Source: Sva-07 sp963741755
Lineage (GTDB): Bacteria; Actinomycetota; Acidimicrobiia; Acidimicrobiales; Ilumatobacteraceae
Assembly (NCBI GenBank): GCA_963741755.1
Contig: CAVUJG010000008.1
Coordinates: 1 to 64,000, forward strand
Length of the DNA stretch: 64,000 bases
Direction: 5' to 3'
Shown here: positions 1 through 8,562 of the stretch, piece after piece
Layout: the number at the start of each line of letters is the position of its first letter
How positions within the stretch are numbered: the stretch's first letter is position 1
The notes under the pieces: generated by a model
What the model was told of the DNA's origin: nothing
Database searches by the model: none
What the model saw: only the letters and a program-made list of their open reading frames with translations
Position numbers and translations under genes: made by a program

Positions 1-1
1 C

Positions 2-496
2 GGCTCGATGAACCAGTTCCTGGCCGCTGCACCCCGCGCGGAGGTCGCTCACGGCGGCCTCGGTTGCATGGTGTCACTGAACGACCTCGCCGACCGGCCG
101 CCCGTACCGCTCGCGAACGGCCAGGTCCTCGAGCTCGGAACCCATCGAGTCCGGCACATCGACACACCCCACGTACCGCACGGCTGGGAAGCCCGAGTGC
201 TGTTCGAGGAAACAACCAAGACACTCCTGTGCGGTGATCTCTTCACCCAACTCGGCCAGGGGCCCGCGCTCACCTCGAACGACGTGCTCGCTGCCGCAGC
301 GCAGGCTGAGGACGTCTTCGGTGCGAGCTGTCTCACCCCCACCACTGCGCCCACGATCCGCGCCCTCGCCGACCTCGGCCCGAACACGCTCGCCGTGATG
401 CACGGCTCCAGCGTGACCGGCGACTGCTCGAGCGCACTCCGAGGACTGGCCGACGACTACGAGCGCCGACTCCTCAACTCGACCGCCGCTGACTGA
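2..496 (+). CDS. MBL-fold metallo-hydrolase, C-terminal part (5' end outside window)
   Basis: The reading frame is open back to base 2, so the gene begins before the window; the Met at base 8 is not necessarily the start. The visible 160 or so residues read like the second half of a metallo-beta-lactamase-fold hydrolase of the flavodiiron/oxygen-sensor type: an HxPH..HGW segment near residue 55, then a strand ending in CGDLFTQLG, where the Asp would be the bridging metal ligand, and a late VMHGSS motif that supplies the last metal His. The N-terminal HxHxDH metal motif lies outside the window. The substrate cannot be inferred. No neighbour is obviously related; a Doc-toxin relic follows on the same strand. 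Confidence 0.6.
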   Translation, partial: GSMNQFLAAAPRAEVAHGGLGCMVSLNDLADRPPVPLANGQVLELGTHRVRHIDTPHVPHGWEARVLFEETTKTLLCGDLFTQLGQGPALTSNDVLAAAAQAEDVFGASCLTPTTAPTIRALADLGPNTLAVMHGSSVTGDCSSALRGLADDYERRLLNSTAAD

Positions 497-578
497 GGCT
501 CGAAGCACGAACCCGGACCCGTCCGGTTGCTCATCTCATCATGGACACTCACAGCGACGCCTTGCGTCGACTCGGCGA

Positions 579-978
579 GTGAACCACCAGGTCGAGTTTC
601 TCGACCTCGATGACGTCGTGGACCTTGCCATTGCACTGCTTGGTGATCCCGCTCCGATCCGCGACATCGGTCTGCTCGGGTCGGCAGTCGCGCCCGGAGA
701 CGACCGCCTTCGGCGAGGACGCCTACCCGGACATCTGAACCAAAGCAGCAGCGCTGCTGCATTCGATCGTCAAGAACCAGGCTCTCGTTGACGGCAACAA
801 GCGCCTCGGATGGTTGGCCGCCGCAGTCATCCTCGAGATCAACGGCATCGAGATCTCACGCGCCCGCAACGACAACGTCTACGACCCCGTGATCGACGTC
901 GCCGACGGCCAGCAGACCGTCGACACGACATCTCTTTCGCCGGTTCCGAGTGTTGCCCCCTGGCCCACACTGACATGA
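579..978 (+). pseudogene. Doc (death-on-curing, Fic-fold) toxin relic
   Basis: Starting from GTG at 579 the frame encodes the Doc N-terminus (VEFLDLDDVVDLAIALLG, then RDIGLLGSAVA). Around 689-694 the frame changes by one position. From there the second frame continues with TAFGEDAYPDI, an in-frame TGA at 736-738 where family members usually have Trp, then TKAAALLHSIVKNQALVDGNK. The Fic/Doc active-site motif normally has His before the xxDGNKR core; here it is Gln (KNQALVDGNKR). Frame change, stop and lost catalytic His together argue for a dead toxin. A 4-base GTGA overlap (579-582) with a short upstream frame ending ALRRLGE may be the stub of its antitoxin. The 3' end is poorly defined. Confidence 0.6.
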
Positions 979-1056
979 CGACGACTGCGATGCCGCGGGG
1001 TGCAAGAGCTGATCCCCGCTGCTTTTCGGGCCGCCTGATGAGTCATCCGGTTGAAG

Positions 1057-1095
1057 CCCGGCGTGTGAGCGGTTACCTTCCGCTCACACGCCGGG
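1057..1095 (-). terminator. 16-bp perfect hairpin after the PhoX-like gene
   Basis: Bases 1057-1072 and 1080-1095 are perfect reverse complements (16 bp) around a 7-base loop, lying 5 bases beyond the stop codon of the minus-strand PhoX-like gene. There is no strong U-tract, which is common for actinobacterial terminators. It may also insulate the decayed plus-strand Doc region. Confidence 0.7.
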
Positions 1096-1100
1096 GGTTG

Positions 1101-2594
1101 TCAGGACCCGGGGATCTTCATCAGGAGGAGCTGGCCCGCTTCTCGTTTGATCAGCGTTCCGGGGATGGTCGTCGTGTCCTCGGCGACGTTGCTGCCGTGC
1201 GCTTGAACGTCGAGCAGCCATGTGCCACCACCGAACCAGGCCGAGGCGTCGACGATGCCGGACGATTCACTCGCTGGATCGGCGACGGTTGCAACGACTC
1301 GCCATGATCCGTCGGCGAAGCGATGCTGGTACACCTGTGCACCGGATGTGTCCTCTTGGACCATCAGGCTCTTGGTGCTGGTGTCCAGGTTGTCGGGCGA
1401 CGTGAACGGTACGTACACGTCGCTGTCGACGAGGTCGCCGTCGGCGAGGATCGTGAGGCTGTCGACGATGGTCGGATCGTCGGCGTTCATCACCATCTTG
1501 AAGATTCTGCCGTTGTCGGCCAAACCCACCGTTCCACTGGGACCCCGAACGAGACGGCCGGTCGCGGGATTCGGCACAACACGCGTCGCACCGGTATCTG
1601 CGATGTAGACGGTGCGAGGATCGTTCTTGTCGTAGGTGAGGTCCTCAAGACGGATTGCCTGGAACACGTTGTATTCGTTCGACCAGTTCTCGAGCGCGGT
1701 CTGGTCGCCGAGCGCAACGTCTCGGGGCACCGGGACGAACTCGCCCTGGAACGACTCACCGACAGCGAGGTCGAGGTAGTCGTTGGCCCCGTTGAATGGG
1801 TCGGTGGGATCGAGCGGCGTGCCGTCGACCCCGGTAACGCGGAATGCATACAACTCTCCCTCATCGTCGAAGAGTGCATTCTGGTTGTCGGCTCGATACA
1901 TGTACAGCTGCGAGCTGGGCGCGGTAAACGTGTCGTCGGTCGTGAGCATCGACAACCCGTCCCATCCGCCCGGGATCACCATCGTGTTCTCATGGTTGAG
2001 CCGCCCGAGCCCTGGCACAGCGGTGTAGTCACCGGTGTCGGTGTTGAGCACGACGGCGAAACCGCGCTGCACGCCGTTGACGGTGTCGTTCGTCTCCTCT
2101 CCGGTGAAGAACACGTAGTCGTCCAGACCCTGTTCGGGGCCCGCCATGTTCGCGGAACAGAAGCGCAAGAATCCTGCACTCGCCGGGAGCGCGACCGATG
2201 CATCGAGCACGGATCCCTGCCGATCGCCGGCCTTGGTCTGCAGGGTCAGCTTCGAGATCGACGAGTCTTCAAAGTCGCGTGCGCCCTGGAATGGCACCGT
2301 CGACTGCTCATGGGCGACGTACACGTCGACGGTGTTGCGTGTCGGTCCGGGTCGTAAGCCGATCCCGTCAGGGATTCCCTCGAACAGGAACCCGCCGAGC
2401 TCGTCTCCGCTCGAGATGAGCGGCTTGACGTAGGCGCCCGACGGCAAGGCTGCGTCGATAGTGATCTGTGGCGCCTGATCAGTCACGAAGCCGCTCGGCG
2501 GCTTTGCCGACACGGGACCGGCCAGCGCTGCTAGCGCAAGCCCGGACAACGCGACAACTGTGGACACTCGACGATGCTGAGTCATCTTGACCAT
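1101..2594 (-). CDS. Secreted PhoX/DUF839-type phosphatase-like protein
   Basis: A 497-residue protein with a cleavable signal peptide: a basic N-terminus (MVKMTQHRR), a hydrophobic stretch about residues 10-28 and an AxA-like site (GPVSA). The mature part resembles the PhoX/DUF839 beta-propeller family: an acidic FTGEET segment near residue 165, LNHENTMVIPGG near 200 and RLEDLTYD near 310, as in PhoX where Glu and Asp residues hold iron and calcium. The ATG at 2594 is chosen because GGGAGG (2603-2608 on the complement) sits 8 bases upstream. The gene stands alone and ends in a strong hairpin. It probably acts outside the membrane on phosphoesters, but the activity is inferred from family resemblance only. 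Confidence 0.7.
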   Translation of the reverse strand: MVKMTQHRRVSTVVALSGLALAALAGPVSAKPPSGFVTDQAPQITIDAALPSGAYVKPLISSGDELGGFLFEGIPDGIGLRPGPTRNTVDVYVAHEQSTVPFQGARDFEDSSISKLTLQTKAGDRQGSVLDASVALPASAGFLRFCSANMAGPEQGLDDYVFFTGEETNDTVNGVQRGFAVVLNTDTGDYTAVPGLGRLNHENTMVIPGGWDGLSMLTTDDTFTAPSSQLYMYRADNQNALFDDEGELYAFRVTGVDGTPLDPTDPFNGANDYLDLAVGESFQGEFVPVPRDVALGDQTALENWSNEYNVFQAIRLEDLTYDKNDPRTVYIADTGATRVVPNPATGRLVRGPSGTVGLADNGRIFKMVMNADDPTIVDSLTILADGDLVDSDVYVPFTSPDNLDTSTKSLMVQEDTSGAQVYQHRFADGSWRVVATVADPASESSGIVDASAWFGGGTWLLDVQAHGSNVAEDTTTIPGTLIKREAGQLLLMKIPGS

Positions 2595-3079
2595 TAGGTG
2601 AACCTCCCATTTCTAGGTCCCGCCCTTGAGGCCCCGACCGTATCGCTGTTTCCCTCTTGCGTCGAGAGACTCATCGCCCCTTCGCGTCATGAGGACGACC
2701 GCCCGCAGGAGCGGCTGGAATCGACGGCGGTCGGAAATGTTGCTGGGTATCTCAGTTGCGGGTCCTCATCTGAGACGGCGACCGGCGCAGTCAACCGGCG
2801 ACCATCGGTGCATCGCTGATCGGCCCCAACTGGCCGACGCTGCGGTTCTGTGCGTGCCCCCGACCCGCAGATGAGGGATGCTGGAGTGCGTCAGCCGGGG
2901 TGAGCGATATCTGCGCACGCACACAGCCGGAAGTCGTCGAGAGAGCCGAGAGGTAGCCATTCTGGGTCGTCGTCCGTGATCCGCCGTGATCCGAGGATCG
3001 AGATTCACGACGCGAGCCTTTCGGCCCTTGGTGCGGTTGACCGGTCGACATACGGTGATCGGCGACACGGAGGTGAGCG
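2595..3079 (+). other. Intergenic region between divergent genes
   Basis: About 485 bases between the PhoX-like gene (minus) and the SDR gene (plus), so it must carry promoters for both. I see no convincing coding frame, tRNA or strong hairpin. The last bases hold the SDR ribosome-binding site GGAGGTGA. Confidence 0.5.
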
Positions 3080-3931
3080 ATGGTTGATCGACCCGGTCCG
3101 GTGCTCGTCACAGGGGCCAATTCTGGTTTCGGACTCGCATCGACGTTGCGGTTCGCGGAGCGAGGGTGGGACACCTGGGGCACGGTGCGTTCGAAAGCGA
3201 AGGCAGACGCGCTCACCGACGCGGCGCGTGCGGCTGGCGTGTGGGATCGGGTGCACTCACTGGTACTCGACGTGAGCGATCACGACGCAGTGGTGGCCCG
3301 ATGGCCGAAGCTCCCGCCGTTCTACGCGGTGGTGAACAACGCCGGCTACAGCGAGCTGGGCGCGGTCGAAGAGGTCTCGGCCGAAGAGGCCAGACGCCAA
3401 CTCGACGTCAACCTGATTGCCCCCGCCGTGGTGTCGTCGTGCGCGTTGCCGGCCATGCGAGAGCGTGGTTCCGGGCGCATCGTGATGGTCTCGTCGATCG
3501 CCGGCCGGGCCGCGATTCTGCCACTGAACGCGTGGTATCACGCGTCGAAGTACGGTCTCGAGGCGCTGTCCGATGTGTTGCGAGTCGAGGTTGCATCATT
3601 CGGGGTCAAGGTCGCGATTGTCGAACCCGGGTTTTTCAAGACCGAGATCGAGCAGCGGGCCAAGGCGCAGGCGGCCGAGCGCGAGGCAGTCACGGACTCG
3701 CCGTACCGCAAGGCATACGGCCGCATGCAAGCCACCGTCGACTTGATCTCGGCGATGGCTCCGCCTCCGGGCGTGGTGGCCCGAACCATCGTGTCGGCGG
3801 TCGAGTCACGGCGGCCGTTGAACCGCTACCTCGTTGGCGCCGACGCGTTGGGTATCGCTGTTGCCAACCCGTTGCTGCCGAGGGTGGTCACCGACACGCT
3901 GGCGCGTGTGGTGGCCGACCTGCGCAGCTGA
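3080..3931 (+). CDS. SDR-family NAD(P)-dependent oxidoreductase
   Basis: A classical short-chain dehydrogenase of 283 residues. The cofactor glycine motif TGANSGFG is at residues 11-18, NNAG at 86-89, the catalytic Ser in MVSSIAG near 138, and the Tyr-Lys pair in YHASK at 153-157. The C-terminal 80 residues are longer than the minimal 250-residue SDR and resemble the retinol-dehydrogenase-like or ketoreductase-like SDRs that carry a substrate loop after the PG motif (EPGFFKTEI). GGAGG lies 6 bases before ATG. It is monocistronic; the substrate is unknown. Confidence 0.85.
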   Translation: MVDRPGPVLVTGANSGFGLASTLRFAERGWDTWGTVRSKAKADALTDAARAAGVWDRVHSLVLDVSDHDAVVARWPKLPPFYAVVNNAGYSELGAVEEVSAEEARRQLDVNLIAPAVVSSCALPAMRERGSGRIVMVSSIAGRAAILPLNAWYHASKYGLEALSDVLRVEVASFGVKVAIVEPGFFKTEIEQRAKAQAAEREAVTDSPYRKAYGRMQATVDLISAMAPPPGVVARTIVSAVESRRPLNRYLVGADALGIAVANPLLPRVVTDTLARVVADLRS

Positions 3932-3989
3932 CCGGACGGCCGAATGGCACGGCTTGTCGATGGCGGTGTCGAGGTGTACCCCCGATCCG

Positions 3990-4524
3990 TCAGGGCAGGG
4001 CGGTCCAGCTCGTCTCGCCTGCGTCGAGCAATCGAGCGCTCGACCGGTAGCACGACTTCGAGACAAACGGATCGACCTCGCTGGCCCGTGCTCGGCACAC
4101 CTCGGCTTTCAGCGCCCGAGCCTCGACCACATCGGGTTCGTCCCCGGTGCCGAGCACCAGCAGATCGATCACGCGCAGCTCAAGTTGGGTCTCGCCCGCA
4201 TCAGCGAGCTCGCGAGCGCGCGAGCACGGCTCGCGGATCCGTGATCGCCGACCGGACCGCGGCGGCCTCTGACGGCGGGGCCGGGTGGAGCGTGGTCGGA
4301 TTTCGGTCCCACCAGCCGTTCTCCTCCCGGTACAGGTCGCACACGATGTACTCCCGTGCCCCGTACTCAGGCGCATCCAGGGCTGGTCGAACATCTCCCG
4401 AGGCCGCTCGCTCTACCGGGTTCATCCCGGTGACGCAGGCGCGACCGTCCGATAGGGGGACCTCAACCGGACGCGTCACCGAAGCGCAGCGCTCGGTCCA
4501 GTGGCCTGACCTGCGAAGTCTCAT
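3990..4524 (-). pseudogene. Disrupted gene for an unrecognised protein
   Basis: Two minus-strand frames join into one plausible 175-residue product. The first runs from about 4524 (MRLRRSGHW) through CVTGMNPVERAAS and EYIVCDLYREENGWWDRNP. The second continues with ELADAGETQLELRVIDLLVL and ends TSWTALP at 3990. Removing one base near 4215 would restore the frame with the sequence AVLARRELADAGE across the join. I do not recognise the family. The start is uncertain. Bases 4525-4788, up to the HD gene, show no clear gene. It could be a real pseudogene or one more insertion error of the kind seen through the window. Confidence 0.35.
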
Positions 4525-4788
4525 TCGGGTGGTACGAATCGATTCTCGATGAGGGCTCGCTATTCGTAACACCCGTGGACAGGTCCGCGACGACCTCGGC
4601 AACATCGGCCCGCTTGTGCGAGGACCAAAGGGTAAGCCTGGAAGCCGGATGCAAACCCACTTGGCAATGCCGACCTCGTTGACCGCTCGTCGGGCTGCAT
4701 GGCCGGCGAAGTGCGGGACCTTCGGCTGGAGATTCGGCAGTGCAAGGAGGCCCCATCGAACTCCTGCGGCGAGGCACGTCGCACGCAG

Positions 4789-5247
4789 TCAGGCGTGATC
4801 GGATGCCTCCAGGGCATCGAAGGCGGGGCCGCGCTGGGCGATGAGCTCCACGGTGGCGGGATCCGATCCCACCGCCTTCGCCATCGCCGCACCGATGTCC
4901 TCGTGGTCGTGATATGCCGTAAAGGCAGCGGTTCGAGGCCCCACGAGCGTGGCGACCACCCGCCCGAACGTCCCGAGCCCGCACTCGATCTTGCCGACGT
5001 CGTGGAGGATCGCACCGGCGATCTCCGCCCTCGTCGCCGCAGGGCGTTCGAGCACGAAGCGCCGCGCCACGGCCGCGCTGTGGCGCCGATCCTGGTTCGA
5101 CAGCTGCACCCACAACGATCGCTCCCCCGTGAGGAGGTGGTCGTCGACCCAGAGTTCGTCCTCGACCGAGGGTGGGGTCGGCGGCAGCGACGTCACGAAG
5201 CGAGCAGCGAGGTGCCAGACCTTCGTCACGGGGTTCGCGTCGCTCAT
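4789..5247 (-). CDS. HD-domain protein downstream of xerD
   Basis: A 152-residue protein with the HD-superfamily metal ligands: His56 (RRHSAAV), the HD doublet at His82-Asp83 (LHDVGKIE), and a YHDHEDIG segment at 112-119 with further His and Asp residues. HD proteins are usually metal-dependent phosphohydrolases on nucleotides; no substrate can be assigned here. The ATG at 5247 overlaps the xerD stop by 4 bases (ATGA), so the two are translationally coupled. In-frame sequence upstream of this Met runs antisense-free inside xerD and is not used. Confidence 0.75.
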   Translation of the reverse strand: MSDANPVTKVWHLAARFVTSLPPTPPSVEDELWVDDHLLTGERSLWVQLSNQDRRHSAAVARRFVLERPAATRAEIAGAILHDVGKIECGLGTFGRVVATLVGPRTAAFTAYHDHEDIGAAMAKAVGSDPATVELIAQRGPAFDALEASDHA

Positions 5248-6173
5248 CGGGTCAGTGTGGCCCGGGGATGCGCCGAGCGGTACACGTCCCACAGCCGTTC
5301 CTGGCTGACCTTGGTGTAGATCTGCGTGGTCGAGATCGAAGCGTGACCGAGCATCTCCTGCACGACTCGCAGGTCGGCACCATGGTCGAGCAGGTGGGTT
5401 GCGCACGAATGACGCAACACGTGCGGCGACAGCTCGTCGCCGATCCCCGCCCGGGTGCCGTACTTCTTGATCACCTGCCAAGCGGCCTGGCGACTGAGGC
5501 GCCCGCCACGCGTGTTGAGGAACACCGCTTCGGCGTCGTCGCGGCTGCGCCACTGATCGGGAACGACCAGGGCCCGGCCACTCGGCGAAAACCAGTCGTC
5601 GAGCGCGGCGGCCGCCGTCGACCCGAACGGCACGATCCGTTCCTTGGATCCCTTGCCGTAGAGACGAACGAGTCGAGCGGCGAGGTCGATCTCGCCGATC
5701 GAGAGGCCGACGGCCTCTGAGATCCGGGCGCCGGTGGCGTACAACAACTCGATCAGGGCGAGGTCACGACGGTGGATCGGTTCGGTGACGACCACCGAGT
5801 CGAGCAGGCTCGTCACCTGTGCCTCGGTCAGCGGCTTCGGGATCCCCGACGGAACTCGGACACCTTCCAGTTCGCCGGCGGGATCGTCCGGGCGCTCGCC
5901 TTCGATCGAGAGATACCGGTGCAGCATCCGTATTGCCGCCAGCTGTCGCGCGATCGACGATGTCGCCGAGCCGCTCGATCGGCGTACGCCGACGAACTCG
6001 ACGAGCTGGGAATGGGTGACGTCGAGCACCGTCGTCCCCTCACTCGCGAGCCAGTCGCAGTAGGCGCCGAGGTCACGACGATACGCGGCGATCGTGTTCG
6101 CGGAGCGGCCCTTCTCGGCGACCATCCACGACAGAAACTCCTCCACCTCGATCGGCAGCGGTGCGCGGGCCAT
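5244..6173 (-). CDS. xerD: Tyrosine recombinase XerD
   Basis: A 309-residue site-specific recombinase, the usual Xer length. The N-terminal SAM-like DNA-binding domain (about 5-95) contains SANTIAAYRRDL. The catalytic domain holds all six expected residues: Arg150 (ATGARISE), Lys174 (YGKGSKER), His251 and Arg254 (SPHVLRHS), His277 (LGHASI) and the nucleophile Tyr286 (TQIYTK). It is expected to act with XerC at dif to resolve chromosome dimers. The position next to Nudix, pyrG and recN matches the conserved actinobacterial neighbourhood, which supports housekeeping XerD over a phage integrase. It overlaps the HD gene by 4 bases. Confidence 0.93.
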   Translation of the reverse strand: MARAPLPIEVEEFLSWMVAEKGRSANTIAAYRRDLGAYCDWLASEGTTVLDVTHSQLVEFVGVRRSSGSATSSIARQLAAIRMLHRYLSIEGERPDDPAGELEGVRVPSGIPKPLTEAQVTSLLDSVVVTEPIHRRDLALIELLYATGARISEAVGLSIGEIDLAARLVRLYGKGSKERIVPFGSTAAAALDDWFSPSGRALVVPDQWRSRDDAEAVFLNTRGGRLSRQAAWQVIKKYGTRAGIGDELSPHVLRHSCATHLLDHGADLRVVQEMLGHASISTTQIYTKVSQERLWDVYRSAHPRATLTR

Positions 6174-6192
6174 CGACGATTTCCAGCGACGC

Positions 6193-6765
6193 TCAGCCGT
6201 ACGGGTGGTCCGAGGCGCGCAGGCGGCGATCGGTCAGCAGCAACGCAACGACCGTCTTGGCATCGGCGATCTCGCCGCGCTCGACCATTGCGATCGCCTC
6301 GATCAACGGGATGTGGAGCAGTTCCATGTGCTCCTCCTCCGGGCCCTGTCGGTCGTGCGGCACGGGCGTGCAGTCGGTGGCCAAGTACAGCGTCGTGACC
6401 GAATCGGTCATCCCCGGCGACGGCAGGATCTCGGTGAGCAGCTCCAACCGGCCCGCTTGGAGTCCGGCCTCCTCGACCAGCTCGCGCCTGGCCACCTCGA
6501 CGGTGGCTTCGCCTTCGATGTCACGCATCCCTGCGGGCATCTCGATGATCGAGCGCTCGTAGGGCGGCCGGTACTGCGAGACGAGCACCACCGAGGCATT
6601 GCCCTCGGCATCGAACACCAGCGGCAGCACACCGACAGCACCCGGCGATCGCACGATGTCACGGGTGAAGCTCGATCCGTCCGGTGCCTCGAACTCGACG
6701 AGCGCAAGATTCCAGACGTAGCCCTCGTGGATCGTGCGCTCGGAGGTACGGCGGAACTGGGTCAC
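6193..6765 (-). CDS. Nudix hydrolase, ADP-ribose pyrophosphatase type
   Basis: A 190-residue Nudix protein. The Nudix box spans about 79-102 with the core RRELVEEAGL (Arg94, Glu95, Glu98, Glu99) supplying the metal-binding acidic residues. The preceding PAGMRDIEGE is one residue longer than the consensus spacing between the first Gly and Glu86. Upstream QYRPPYERSIIEMPAG is typical of ADP-ribose pyrophosphatases. It would hydrolyse ADP-ribose or related nucleoside diphosphate sugars. GTG start at 6765 overlaps the pyrG stop (GTGA), giving coupling. The gene order pyrG-Nudix-xerD is conserved in actinobacteria. Confidence 0.88.
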   Translation of the reverse strand: MTQFRRTSERTIHEGYVWNLALVEFEAPDGSSFTRDIVRSPGAVGVLPLVFDAEGNASVVLVSQYRPPYERSIIEMPAGMRDIEGEATVEVARRELVEEAGLQAGRLELLTEILPSPGMTDSVTTLYLATDCTPVPHDRQGPEEEHMELLHIPLIEAIAMVERGEIADAKTVVALLLTDRRLRASDHPYG

Positions 6766-8447
6766 GAGGTGAGCGAAGCAGCCGTGTCGTCAACCGCCTG
6801 GACGACCGGCTCCTCGACGACCGGCTCCTCGACGACCGGCTCGGGATCGGCGCCGGCTCGACGCGAAAGCGCTGCGGCGATCAGCTCACGGAACAACGGA
6901 TGCGGCCGATCGGGCCGGCTCTTGAACTCCGGGTGGGCCTGGGTGCCGACCCAGAACGGATGACCGGGCAGCTCGATGAACTCGACGAGACGATTGTCGG
7001 GCGACGTTCCCGAGCACCACAGGCCCGAATCCTCGAGCTGATTTCGATAACGCTCGTTGAACTCGTACCGATGACGGTGACGTTCGCTGACGACCGGTTC
7101 GCCGTACGCCTCGGCGACCTGCGAGCCCGGCGCGAGCACGGCGTAGTAGGCGCCGAGGCGCATCGTGCCGCCCTTGTCCTCGATGCCTCGCTGCTCGAGC
7201 ATCAGGTCGATCACCGGGTGATGGGTGGTCGGATCGAACTCCGTCGAGTTCGCGTCGAGGAGCCCCACGACGTCGCGGGCGAACTCGATCACCATCGTCT
7301 GCAGACCCAGGCAGAGGCCCAGGCACGGGACCCCTTCCTCTCGGGCGTAGCGAGCCGCGGCGATCTTGCCCTCGACGCCGCGATAGCCGAATCCACCGGG
7401 GATGACGATGCCGTCGAGGTGGTTCAGTTGGCCGGCGGCGAGCAGCCCTTCGACGCTCTCGGACTGGATCCAGACGATCTCGACGTTGGCGCCGTGATGG
7501 AAGCCGGCGTGCTTCAGGCTCTCGACGACCGAAAGATAGGCGTCGGGCAGTTCGATGTACTTGCCGATGAGGCCGATGCGGACTGGCGTCGTCGCCGCTT
7601 CGACCTTGGCGACGAACTCCTCCCAGTAGGTCAGATCGGGCACGCCCTCGATGCGCAACAGCTCGCACACGAAGTCGTCGAGGCCCTCGTCGTGGAGGAT
7701 CAGTGGGAGTTCGTAGATGTTCTTGGCGTCGGCGGCGTTGACGACGGCGCGTTCCTCGACGTCGCAGAGACTCGAGATCTTGCGCTTCAAGTCGTCGGAC
7801 AGCGGGGCCTCGCTGCGGCACACGATGACGTCGGGTTGGATGCCACGGCTGCGCAACTCGGTCACCGAGTGCTGCGTGGGCTTGGTCTTCTGCTCGCCCG
7901 ACGGACCGATGAACGGCACCAGCGTGACATGGATGTAGCAGACGTTGTCGCGCCCGACCATGTTGCGGAACTGACGGATCGCTTCGAGGAACGGCAGGAT
8001 CTCGATGTCGCCGACGGTGCCACCGACCTCGGTGATCACGACGTCGACGTCGTCGTGGGCGACACGCTGGATCCGCCGCTTGATCTCGTCGGTGATGTGC
8101 GGGATGACCTGCACGGTCTTGCCCAGGTAGTCGCCGCGGCGTTCGGCGGCCAGCACCGCCTGGTAGATCGAGCCGGTGGTGGCGTTGGAGTTGCGCGACA
8201 GGTTCTCGTCGATGAATCGCTCGTAGTGCCCGAGGTCGAGGTCGGTCTCACCGCCATCGTCGGTGACGAAGACCTCGCCGTGCTCGAACGGGTTCATCGT
8301 GCCCGGATCGATGTTGATGTACGGGTCGAGCTTCTGCAGGGTCACTCGCAGGCCACGCAACTTGAGCAGACGTCCGAGCGACGACGCAGTGAGACCCTTG
8401 CCGAGCGAGCTGGCAACACCTCCGGTCACGAAAATGTGCTTCGTCAT
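6762..8447 (-). CDS. pyrG: CTP synthase
   Basis: A 561-residue glutamine-hydrolysing CTP synthase (UTP to CTP). The N-terminal amidoligase domain starts MTKHIFVTGGVASSLGKG with its P-loop, followed by DPYINIDPGTM and the ITEVGGTVGDIE nucleotide region. The class I glutaminase domain has the oxyanion strand GGFGYRG near 351, nucleophile Cys379 (GLCLGLQ), and His505 and Glu507 (AHPEFKSRP). The ATG at 8447 has GGAGGA 7 bases upstream, so longer in-frame extensions are rejected. The end is odd: after the usual terminus near 530 there is a tail with three EPVV units (EPVVEEPVVEEPVV) encoded by near-identical 18-base repeats. It couples to the Nudix gene by a 4-base overlap. Confidence 0.96.
   Translation of the reverse strand: MTKHIFVTGGVASSLGKGLTASSLGRLLKLRGLRVTLQKLDPYINIDPGTMNPFEHGEVFVTDDGGETDLDLGHYERFIDENLSRNSNATTGSIYQAVLAAERRGDYLGKTVQVIPHITDEIKRRIQRVAHDDVDVVITEVGGTVGDIEILPFLEAIRQFRNMVGRDNVCYIHVTLVPFIGPSGEQKTKPTQHSVTELRSRGIQPDVIVCRSEAPLSDDLKRKISSLCDVEERAVVNAADAKNIYELPLILHDEGLDDFVCELLRIEGVPDLTYWEEFVAKVEAATTPVRIGLIGKYIELPDAYLSVVESLKHAGFHHGANVEIVWIQSESVEGLLAAGQLNHLDGIVIPGGFGYRGVEGKIAAARYAREEGVPCLGLCLGLQTMVIEFARDVVGLLDANSTEFDPTTHHPVIDLMLEQRGIEDKGGTMRLGAYYAVLAPGSQVAEAYGEPVVSERHRHRYEFNERYRNQLEDSGLWCSGTSPDNRLVEFIELPGHPFWVGTQAHPEFKSRPDRPHPLFRELIAAALSRRAGADPEPVVEEPVVEEPVVQAVDDTAASLTS
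6789..6845 (-). repeat. Short tandem repeat encoding the EPVV tail of PyrG
   Basis: An 18-base unit (GACGACCGGCTCCTCGAC type on the plus strand) is repeated about three times near 6800-6842 and encodes the EPVVEE units of the PyrG C-terminal tail. It likely arose by slippage. Confidence 0.6.
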
Positions 8448-8562
8448 CGACCATTCCTCCGTCTCAGTGCTCGGTGTCCGTACGACACCATGACGGGAGA
8501 TCACCATACCCCGCGCGTGCACACCGGCACGTCTTCCCCGCGAATTGGTCAGGCGCCATTGA

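Noticed and set aside
5244..6173. A phage integrase or integron integrase
   Set aside because: Length, catalytic residues and conserved neighbours all fit housekeeping XerD; no att site or cargo is next to it.
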